Below, piece by piece: positions 1 to 6,170 of a stretch of DNA of 6,570 nucleotides. The notes beneath the pieces are model-generated. The model did no database searches and was not told the origin of the DNA. It worked only from the letters and a program-made list of their open reading frames with translations. The stretch is from Saprospiraceae bacterium (GTDB lineage: Bacteria; Bacteroidota; Bacteroidia; Chitinophagales; Saprospiraceae): the NCBI GenBank assembly GCA_020630045.1, contig JAHDCE010000240.1, positions 1 to 6,570 of the forward strand, written 5' to 3'. Positions within the stretch are counted from its first letter, which is position 1; every line of letters begins with the position of its first letter. The position numbers were made by a program, and so were the translations under genes.

Positions 1-78
1 GCTATGCTTTGCGGTGAATGCCTCGTCTATTCCCAAAATAACGATTCGTCTTTTATACAAAAAAAATCGTGATAACAT
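1..78 (-). other. Left edge: possible start of a further gene, unresolved
   Basis: An ATG on the minus strand at 76-78, 8 bp after the stop codon of paralog C, opens a frame that runs uninterrupted to the window edge (26 codons, including RRIVILGIDEAF). GC content rises from about 17 % at 51-90 to about 46 % at 1-50, which suggests coding sequence beyond the edge. Plus-strand frames ending at 72 and at 85 are also open from the edge, so a convergent gene tail is an equal alternative. No family is recognised. Confidence 0.25.
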
Positions 79-81
79 CTA
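67..81. repeat. 15-bp inverted repeat bracketing paralog C, left copy
   Basis: TCGTGATAACATCTA here is the exact reverse complement of 1999-2013. It lies 5 bp beyond the stop codon of paralog C. The match ends sharply on both sides. A related direct copy (17 of 20 bases, 71-90 against 2043-2062) lies further upstream of C. No transposase or target duplication is visible. Confidence 0.5.
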
Positions 82-86
82 TTGAT

Positions 87-1970
87 TTATACTTTTTTCA
101 ACACGATGAGTTGCTCGGTAGTTTCCAATGACAGTTGGATAAATTCCTTGAGCGCCGAATATTCGTATTGTGTGAATTCGAGTTGGTTCAATTTAAAGAA
201 GGTATTGATTTGAATTTGATTGTTGATTTTTTTGATTTCATAAATGAATTTTCCCCCGTCATTTTGAAGTTTGAAACTCTTGGATTCGGGTAGGGATTCC
301 ACTTCATATCCTTCAGGGATATCCACCATTGTGATGATCCTTTCATGTGATTCGAAATGGAAATCGACAGGTAATTGTCGTTCTTCTTTCGTAAATGGAT
401 TTTCCTTGTAAATCGGCAATACATTGACATCCAAATATATGATGTCTTCGTCTTCCGGTTGTTGTTCGATTTGAATTGTTGATGTACAATTTAATGTATT
501 TTCATCAATTTTGAATTTAGGAACGGACGGATTCCAAGATTCATTGACCGATTCTAAAAGGAAGTCACTCCTAGTTATGTCCGCTTGTCTACTTTTATTA
601 ATGATTGCCATGAGGGATCCATACTCCAAATGCTTGGATTTAATACTTCCTATAAAACGTCCGTCTTCCCATTTAATTTTGACACTGCTGGTGTTGCTGG
701 CTTTGGCACTTTGTTTTAAATCAATCCAACCATTGTCATGCAAATTCAATTTCCATCCATGACCGTTTAAGTGTGAAGGATGGATCAGTCCGAATGGGAG
801 AACGTCGGAACTCGCATCCGCCAGATAAAACTTATCTCCTATTTTTACTTGACAAATCATAGCATTGAAATCCCTGATTCTAGGTGTTGTTTGATTGGGT
901 ATCCCATTTGATCTGGTACTACAAATAACTGGATAAGCTTTAAAGCCGGCTTGTCGTAATATTGAGATAAGAAGCAGATTGATTTCAGAACTTGACCCTG
1001 ATTTTTGGGTCAAAGTATTTTCTACGTCTCCCCAAAGTGTCCATGACCTGGTTCCGTTCCATTCTACATTGGATTGTATGAATTTGAACAAGGAAGAGGC
1101 CTTTTCCAAATCCGTTTTTCCTGTTATCTCATTTTCAATAATCTGTTGGAATGATGGGCGTTTTCCAAGTAAATTCATTGATAATTCCTCTATACCCAAT
1201 ATTCTTTTATTGAAAGTTTGGAAATCAATATTCAAGGGGCCGAGAAAATAATTCAATTGACATTTGTGATCATCAATCAAAGGAGCCATGGGTTCATTCT
1301 TTAGAGAATGGACATTTTTTGCATATATCATGTTATACGATTGGTTTTTACTTAGATATTCCGGCTTTACGAATTCCGTGTTATAATAGTAAAAATCCCC
1401 GTCACCAAATCGCCACTCTGAATATAAGGTTGGAATATCCGATTGGAAATACCACGTTTCAAAATTGGGCCCGTCATTGCTTTCGAAAGAATATTCATAT
1501 TCAATAATACTTCCTTCCTTGACTTTTGGGAAAACGATATTTTTGCTACTCTTGACCTTTGTATTCTCCAATTCATGGATATCCACTTCAGAAAGGGGAA
1601 TGGATGTTGTTTTTCCATTATCTCTGTTGTGAGTCGCCCCTTTTATATCATATACGGATTCTTTGATTCTTCCTCTAATGTGGTAATATGGAATGGTGAC
1701 GTCCGCTTTATCGTATCCGTCCTTATTGAGGATTTTTATCCTAACATGCCTCTTGTAGCGATAAGCTTTTGTTCCTCTGGATTTCGGGCGATGGTATTCA
1801 AAGAATATCTTATCAAATAGCACAACTGCAGGGGCATCTTCTTCGAAGGAAACTTTTTCAAGTGCCCATTCTTCTGGAGTGATTTCACCTATTTTTACCT
1901 CATTGGGTTTTTGGGCGTTCACCACCAAGGGGGTAAGGAATAAAAACAAAATAAATTTTATTTGATTCAT
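87..1970 (-). CDS. Secreted DUF3857 / transglutaminase-like protein, divergent paralog C (predicted non-catalytic)
   Basis: This 627-residue protein begins MNQIKFILFLFLTPLVVNAQ, a clear Sec signal peptide with likely cleavage at NA-Q. It aligns end to end with paralogs A and B at roughly half identity, keeping KRHVRIKILNKDGY (73-86), FPKVKEGSIIEYEY (147-160), WYFQSDIPTLYSEWRFG (173-189) and the C-terminal DIPEGYEVES (550-559). It is about ten residues shorter, mainly because a GYY...SGKF segment present in A and B near residue 247 is missing. The core has SGSSSEINLLL at 324-334 with Ser327 replacing Cys, FNAM at 368-371 with Ala370 replacing His, and Asp385 retained. The spacer upstream does not resemble the A/B leader, and a terminator-like hairpin separates it from B, so it probably has its own promoter. 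A 15-bp perfect inverted repeat lies just outside both ends of the gene. No Shine-Dalgarno is seen before the ATG; this start is preferred because it gives an intact signal peptide. Confidence 0.92.
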   Translation of the reverse strand: MNQIKFILFLFLTPLVVNAQKPNEVKIGEITPEEWALEKVSFEEDAPAVVLFDKIFFEYHRPKSRGTKAYRYKRHVRIKILNKDGYDKADVTIPYYHIRGRIKESVYDIKGATHNRDNGKTTSIPLSEVDIHELENTKVKSSKNIVFPKVKEGSIIEYEYSFESNDGPNFETWYFQSDIPTLYSEWRFGDGDFYYYNTEFVKPEYLSKNQSYNMIYAKNVHSLKNEPMAPLIDDHKCQLNYFLGPLNIDFQTFNKRILGIEELSMNLLGKRPSFQQIIENEITGKTDLEKASSLFKFIQSNVEWNGTRSWTLWGDVENTLTQKSGSSSEINLLLISILRQAGFKAYPVICSTRSNGIPNQTTPRIRDFNAMICQVKIGDKFYLADASSDVLPFGLIHPSHLNGHGWKLNLHDNGWIDLKQSAKASNTSSVKIKWEDGRFIGSIKSKHLEYGSLMAIINKSRQADITRSDFLLESVNESWNPSVPKFKIDENTLNCTSTIQIEQQPEDEDIIYLDVNVLPIYKENPFTKEERQLPVDFHFESHERIITMVDIPEGYEVESLPESKSFKLQNDGGKFIYEIKKINNQIQINTFFKLNQLEFTQYEYSALKEFIQLSLETTEQLIVLKKV

Positions 1971-1998
1971 TATTCAGGTTTAAAGTGGATTTGAATAT

Positions 1999-2013
1999 TA
2001 GATGTTATCACGA
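1999..2013. repeat. 15-bp inverted repeat bracketing paralog C, right copy
   Basis: TAGATGTTATCACGA is the exact reverse complement of 67-81 and lies 28 bp upstream of the ATG of paralog C. With the related element at 2043-2062 it also forms a local imperfect dyad (TAGATGT against ACATCTA at 2047-2053), so it could be part of an operator for C as well as one end of a long inverted repeat. Confidence 0.5.
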
Positions 2014-2103
2014 AAAATTGAGTTTGATACAAAATTTTTTTTAATCACATCTATTGTTTTATCATAAAGTTGATGCGAAAAACATCGAAAGGGTGGATGA
2101 AAT

Positions 2104-2157
2104 AAATATGGTGGAAAGAAAATATATCTAAAATGAATCCTTCTTTCCACCATATTT
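2104..2157 (-). terminator. Strong hairpin downstream of paralog B, probable terminator
   Basis: The segments 2104-2120 and 2141-2157 are perfect reverse complements over 17 bp, separated by a 20-nt loop. The hairpin starts 4 bp after the stop codon of paralog B, read on the minus strand. The stem is A/T-rich at its ends with a GGTGG/CCACC centre, and the minus-strand 3' flank reads ATTTATTTCATCC, U-rich but not a clean U run. Position and stem strength fit a transcription terminator or a 3'-end stabilising structure that separates B from C. No plus-strand gene ends here, so a role on the other strand is not supported. Confidence 0.68.
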
Positions 2158-2161
2158 TCCA

Positions 2162-4075
2162 TTATAGTTTTTTGAATACAACGACTTGTTCTGTCGTTTC
2201 AATCGCTAATTGGATGAACTCTTTCAATGCCGGATATTCTTCTATGGAATAATCTAGTTGAGTGATTTCGAAAACCATATTGATTTGCACCCTTCCATTG
2301 GACTCTTGGACTTCATATATCAGTTTGCCACCATTTCCTTGAAGGATGAAATTTTTTGATTCAGGTAATGATTCCACTGCATACCCTTCTGGTATATCAA
2401 TGAAAGTGGTGATTCTTTCATCCATTCCCCAAGCATAATCGACAGGTAGAGTTCTGGATTCTTCTTTGAAAGGATTCTCTGTGAATAGTGGAATCACATT
2501 CACATCCAGATAGATTAAATCCTCTTCTTCCGGAGTGTGGTATATTTGGATGGTGGAAGTGGAATTCATCGTTCTTCTATCTGTTACAAATGTAGGAGAA
2601 GAGGCGTTCCAGTTCTCATTTAGATTTTCGAGTAAGAACTCATTACTTTTCAATTTTTCCAGCGTCGATTTCCAACCAAAGCGATTCAGGGCACCATAGA
2701 AAGTGTGCTTGGCTTTGATGTAGCCTTTGAATCGTTCGTCTTCCCATTCCACCTTAATTTGACTGATGTTTTTTCCGGCGACATTTTCCTTCAGGTCAAT
2801 CCAATCCATGGTCTTTTCGTCCAGTCTCCAACCTTTCCCATTTCTGTTCCTGTATTTCAACATGCCGAAAGGCAGGTTAGGAGAAGTACCGTCCACCAGA
2901 TAATGTTTTCCTTCAAGGATGACTTCACAAATCATTGAGTTGAACGCTTCTTTTTTTGGAACGACTAGATTGGGCGTCCCTTTTTTTCGTGTACTACAAA
3001 GGATGGGGTAAGCCTCGAATCCCGCTTGTCGAAACAACGAAACCAACAGCATATTGATTTCGGAACTGGTTCCTGATTTGTCTTTTAATACCCGTGCTAC
3101 TTTTTTGTCAGGATAAGCGTCTGTCATGTCGTTCCACTTCACTTGTTCCTTCACATATTGATATAGTGATTTGACTTTTTCAAGATCCGTTTTACCTCCC
3201 ATTTGGTTTTGGATAATGGCTTGCAAAGCCTTGTTTTTTTCTTCTAGGTGTTGAGACATCAATGGTTTTTTCAATTGGTTTTCGGTGAAAATTTTATAGG
3301 TCATGTCCAGGGCATGGAATTTTCCGGATGCGTCGTAATATCCCCTAAAATTGAAAGCCATTTGGCAGGCATGATCTTTCAGGTACGGAGCGAAAGGTTC
3401 TTTTTTTATAGAAGGCAGATTTTCGGCGTATATCATGTTTTTTTCACGACCTGATTTAATGTATTCCAACCTGACGAATCGGGTTCCGAATTCAAGCGGA
3501 CTCTCTTTTCCGAATCTCCATTCGGAAAGTAGTGTTGGGATATCGCTTTGAAAATACCAAGTGCTCAAGTTGGATATATAATTGGAATTGAATTGATATT
3601 CATATTCTATGATGCTGCCTTCTTTTACTTTGGGGAGTGCGAATTTCCTGTATTTCATTCCGTTTCCTCCATTTTCAGTGTAAATGTCATCATTTTTTAA
3701 TTTGGTCGAAACCACCTTTCCGTTTTCGATATTATGGGTCATCCCCTTAAGGCCCGTAATCGATTCTTTTATTCCATTGTCGATGAAATAGGGGATACTG
3801 ACATTTGCTTTGTAGTAACCGTCTTTATTGAGCACCTTGATTCTGACATGTCTTTTAATGTAATATTCAAGTTTGCGAGTACCCCTGTTGAAATCGAATT
3901 CCGTATATGCTTTGTCGAATATGACCACCGCTGCCGCTTCCTTTTCAAAAGACACTTCTTTCATGTCCCATTCCGCTTGGGAAATTTTACCCATTTTGAT
4001 TTTATTTGGTTTCTTTTGGGCGAAGAGCAATAGTGGGGAAACGAATAATATTAGGATGATTGAAAAACGTTTCAT
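2162..4075 (-). CDS. Secreted DUF3857 / transglutaminase-like protein, paralog B (predicted non-catalytic)
   Basis: This 637-residue protein is the close sister of paralog A, with roughly 70-78 % identity by eye along its length. I start it at the ATG at 4073-4075, because the product then opens MKRFSIILIL exactly like paralog A. An in-frame TTG at 4082-4084 would add only three residues and lies inside the conserved leader. Residues 1-20 form a Sec signal peptide ending LLLFAQ. DUF3857 covers about 45-215, the transglutaminase-like core about 285-405, and the beta-rich C-terminal domain about 540-635. The core reads SGTSSEINMLL at 334-344 (Ser337 in place of the catalytic Cys), FNSM at 378-381 (Ser380 in place of His) and YLVDGTS with Asp395 kept. 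The A-rich GAAAGAA just before the ATG is a possible weak ribosome binding site. A strong hairpin follows the stop by 4 bp. The exact ligand or role cannot be told from sequence. Confidence 0.93.
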   Translation of the reverse strand: MKRFSIILILFVSPLLLFAQKKPNKIKMGKISQAEWDMKEVSFEKEAAAVVIFDKAYTEFDFNRGTRKLEYYIKRHVRIKVLNKDGYYKANVSIPYFIDNGIKESITGLKGMTHNIENGKVVSTKLKNDDIYTENGGNGMKYRKFALPKVKEGSIIEYEYQFNSNYISNLSTWYFQSDIPTLLSEWRFGKESPLEFGTRFVRLEYIKSGREKNMIYAENLPSIKKEPFAPYLKDHACQMAFNFRGYYDASGKFHALDMTYKIFTENQLKKPLMSQHLEEKNKALQAIIQNQMGGKTDLEKVKSLYQYVKEQVKWNDMTDAYPDKKVARVLKDKSGTSSEINMLLVSLFRQAGFEAYPILCSTRKKGTPNLVVPKKEAFNSMICEVILEGKHYLVDGTSPNLPFGMLKYRNRNGKGWRLDEKTMDWIDLKENVAGKNISQIKVEWEDERFKGYIKAKHTFYGALNRFGWKSTLEKLKSNEFLLENLNENWNASSPTFVTDRRTMNSTSTIQIYHTPEEEDLIYLDVNVIPLFTENPFKEESRTLPVDYAWGMDERITTFIDIPEGYAVESLPESKNFILQGNGGKLIYEVQESNGRVQINMVFEITQLDYSIEEYPALKEFIQLAIETTEQVVVFKKL

Positions 4076-4162
4076 TTCTTTCAAAATTTTATTAGTAAAT
4101 CAAGTTTTCATGGTAAAGAGTACATCACATGAAAAATGTTACTGTTTTTCAGAAAAAAATGA
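4076..4162. repeat. Duplicated leader, copy 2 (between paralogs A and B)
   Basis: This is the partner of the leader at 6083-6170. It fills the whole spacer between the stop codon of A and the ATG of B, so the duplication junction lies at or within a few bases of the stop codon of A. The best conserved blocks are TGAAAAATGTTAC in the dyad's right flank, GTAAATCA, and AAAATTTTATT near the start codon. It probably gives B its own copy of the control region of A. Confidence 0.7.
4105..4135 (-). promoter_or_regulatory. Matching dyad in the leader of paralog B
   Basis: The arms TTTTCATG (4105-4112) and CATGAAAA (4128-4135) are separated by 15 bp and lie 29 bp upstream of the start codon. The centre differs from the copy in front of paralog A and does not extend the stem beyond 8 bp, yet the arms are unchanged. 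Because the copy also lies just behind paralog A, a terminator for A is an alternative, but there is no U tract and the same dyad sits in front of A where no upstream gene is evident, so a regulatory role is favoured. Confidence 0.45.
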
Positions 4163-6082
4163 TTATTGATTCTTTTTAAAGACTACGACTTGTTCGGTTG
4201 TTTCGATCGCTAATTGGATGAATTCCCTGAGCGCCGGATATTCTTCTACCGTGAAATTAAGTTGGTTGATTTTGAAAGAGAGATTGATTTGAACCTGCCC
4301 ATTAAATTCCTTGACGGAATAAATCAATTTTCCCGCTTTTCCTTGAAGGATGAAATTTTTGGATTCCGGCATAGATTCCACGGCATATCCTTCAGGGATG
4401 TCAATGAAGGTGACGATTCGTTCGTCCATACCATAAGGTAGATCCACTGGTAAAGTTCTGGATTCCTCTGTGAAGGGGTTTTCTTCAAATAAAGGAATGA
4501 CGTTGGCATCGAGATATATCATTTCTTCTTCTTCCGGAGTATGGGATATCTGTAAGGTGGATGAACAATTTAATGTCTTATCGTCCACTTTAAGCGTAGG
4601 AGAAGAAGCGTTCCAACTTTCATTGATGGATTCTAGCAAAAAGTCATTGCTATCGCTATCTTTTTGGCTATATTTTTTTACTAATAAACCGACCGCTCCA
4701 TAAGCGGTATGCTTGGCCTTGATATTACCTTTGAACTGGCCATCTTCCCATTTCATTTTGACTTGGCTGATTCTTTTTTCCACGGCATTTTCTTTCAAAT
4801 CGACCCAGCCTTTGGCAAGGGCGTCCAGTTTCCAACCCTTTCCGTTTCTATTGTCCGATCGGAGCAATCCAAAAGGAAGCACCGGAGAACTTGCATCGAT
4901 TAGGTATTCTTTGTCGCCCACGATGACTTGGCAAATCATTGAATTGAATGCCCAGGTTTTCGGAACGATTTGGTTGGGGGTTCCATTATCGCGAGTGCTA
5001 CAAAGAATCGGATAAGCTTTAAACCCGGCTTGTCTGAGTAAAGCGGATAAAAGCATATTGATTTCAGCGCTTGTTCCATTTTTTTCTTTTAAGACTTTTT
5101 CGATTTTTCTATCGGGATATGCATCCATGACTTCGTTCCATGTGACATTGGTACGAACGTATTCGAATAAGGATTGGACTTTTTCGAGATCCGTGCTACC
5201 TCCCATATGATTTTCGATAATAGGTTCTAATGCTTTGTTGTCCTTCTCCAAATGCTGGGTCATCAACGGATTTTTCAGCTGGTTTTCGTTGAAGGTTTTG
5301 TAGGTCATATCCAATGGGTTGAATTTGCCCGAAGAACTATAATATCCCCTTAGATTGAAAGTGATTTGGCAGGTATGATCCTTTAAATAAGGGCCGAAGG
5401 GTTCCTCATTGATAGATGGTAGGTTTTCTGCATATACCATATTTTTTACAGCACCGGATTTTACATATTCAGGCTTGACGAATCTAGTACCGAATTCAAG
5501 CGGACTTCCTTCACCGAATCTCCATTCGGAATATAGCGTTGGGATATCCGTTTGGAAATACCAATTGTCCAATTTCGATATATAGTCTGAAGAGAACCGA
5601 TATTCATATTCTATGATGCTGCCTTCTTTGACTTTTGGTAGTGCGAATTTTCTATATTTCCATCCGCCACCGCCTTCTTCGGTGAAGATGTCGTCTTTTT
5701 TTAATTTGACGGAAATCTTCTCTCCGTTTTCAATATTATGGGTCATTCCTTTTAGCCCGGTAATGGACTCTTTAACTCCTCCTGCGCTCACGAAATAGGG
5801 AATGCTTACATTTGCTTTATCGTAGCCTTCCTTGTTTAAAACTTTGATTCGGACATGCCTTTTTACATAATACTCAAGGTCTCCGTTTCCTCCATTGTAT
5901 TTGAATTCTGTAAAGGCTTTGTCAAACAGTACGACTGCCGGAGCATCTTTTTCAAAAGGGACTTCATTCAAATCCCATTCTGCTTGGGTGATTTTGCCCA
6001 TTTTGGCCTTGTTCGGTTTTTTCTGGGCAAGTAATAATAATGGGGAAATGAATATGATGAGGATGATTGAAAAGCGTTTCAT
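4163..6082 (-). CDS. Secreted DUF3857 / transglutaminase-like protein, paralog A (first of three; predicted non-catalytic)
   Basis: This 639-residue protein begins at an ATG whose product starts MKRFSIILII, a Sec signal peptide with a hydrophobic stretch at residues 4-18 and probable cleavage around LLLAQ (18-20). There is no lipobox cysteine, so a periplasmic or exported soluble protein is inferred. Residues about 45-215 resemble DUF3857 (for example KRHVRIKVLNKEGY at 74-87 and LPKVKEGSIIEYEY at 148-161). Residues about 285-405 form a transglutaminase-like core: a helix at 298-315, then NGTSAEINMLL at 335-345 where active members have Cys in the position of Ser338, then FNSM at 379-382 where Ser381 replaces His, then Asp396 in YLIDASS, which is retained. 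Residues about 540-635 match the beta-rich C-terminal domain (DUF3858 type) with DIPEGYAVES. It is full length for the family. A dyad-containing leader lies upstream, and paralog B follows after 87 bp, so co-transcription is possible. Function is unknown; an active protease or transglutaminase seems unlikely. Confidence 0.93.
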   Translation of the reverse strand: MKRFSIILIIFISPLLLLAQKKPNKAKMGKITQAEWDLNEVPFEKDAPAVVLFDKAFTEFKYNGGNGDLEYYVKRHVRIKVLNKEGYDKANVSIPYFVSAGGVKESITGLKGMTHNIENGEKISVKLKKDDIFTEEGGGGWKYRKFALPKVKEGSIIEYEYRFSSDYISKLDNWYFQTDIPTLYSEWRFGEGSPLEFGTRFVKPEYVKSGAVKNMVYAENLPSINEEPFGPYLKDHTCQITFNLRGYYSSSGKFNPLDMTYKTFNENQLKNPLMTQHLEKDNKALEPIIENHMGGSTDLEKVQSLFEYVRTNVTWNEVMDAYPDRKIEKVLKEKNGTSAEINMLLSALLRQAGFKAYPILCSTRDNGTPNQIVPKTWAFNSMICQVIVGDKEYLIDASSPVLPFGLLRSDNRNGKGWKLDALAKGWVDLKENAVEKRISQVKMKWEDGQFKGNIKAKHTAYGAVGLLVKKYSQKDSDSNDFLLESINESWNASSPTLKVDDKTLNCSSTLQISHTPEEEEMIYLDANVIPLFEENPFTEESRTLPVDLPYGMDERIVTFIDIPEGYAVESMPESKNFILQGKAGKLIYSVKEFNGQVQINLSFKINQLNFTVEEYPALREFIQLAIETTEQVVVFKKNQ

Positions 6083-6170
6083 TTCATTAAAATTTTATTT
6101 GTAAATCATGTTTTCATGCTAAAGTGTAATTAGCATGAAAAATGTTACCATTTTTTGAAAAAAAATTGTT
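6083..6170. repeat. Duplicated leader, copy 1 (in front of paralog A)
   Basis: This non-coding stretch aligns with 4076-4162 at roughly 80 % identity by eye with one single-base gap next to the start codon. The homology stops near 6170, which corresponds to the stop codon of paralog A in the other copy. It shows that the tandem duplication unit of about 2.0 kb carried its own leader together with the reading frame. Confidence 0.72.
6111..6141 (-). promoter_or_regulatory. Dyad in the leader of paralog A (TTTTCATG...CATGAAAA), candidate operator or 5' hairpin
   Basis: Positions 6111-6122 and 6130-6141 form a perfect 12-bp inverted repeat around a 7-nt centre. It sits 28 bp upstream of the start codon. 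The outer 8-bp arms and the total span of 31 bp are identical in the leader of paralog B. It could be a binding site for a dimeric regulator or a hairpin in the 5' untranslated RNA; the sequence alone does not decide. No convincing Bacteroidota sigma consensus (TAnnTTTG) is seen beside it, although a TACACTTTA stretch lies across the centre of the dyad. Confidence 0.5.

Larger units (their letters stand above)
1971..2161. other. Spacer between paralogs B and C
   Basis: This A/T-rich spacer holds, in minus-strand order, the terminator-like hairpin behind B, the TAGATGTGATT element at 2043-2053, a run of A and T at about 2029-2042, the inverted TAGATGTTATC element at 1999-2009, and the start of C. 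It shares no clear similarity with the leaders of A and B. The promoter of C is expected here, but no clean TTG / TAnnTTTG pair is visible. Confidence 0.5.

Noticed and set aside
41..70. 6-bp stem ACGATT/AATCGT as a terminator for paralog C
   Set aside because: The stem is short, the loop is 18 nt, and the T tract lies at the loop side rather than after the stem.
1443..1820. 125-residue plus-strand open frame inside paralog C
   Set aside because: It is a shadow of the real minus-strand gene; its product lacks family character, and the minus frame aligns over its full length with two paralogs.
4073..4084. TTG start giving paralog B three extra residues (MKE) before MKRFS
   Set aside because: The ATG at 4073-4075 gives the same opening residues as paralog A, and the extra codons lie in the conserved leader next to an A-rich ribosome-binding region.
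3597..5632. About 31 identical bases shared by paralogs A and B around the KEGSIIEYEY segment, as evidence of recent gene conversion
   Set aside because: The protein is invariant there and the run is short; flanking sequence diverges at the usual rate, so ordinary conservation explains it without a formal test.
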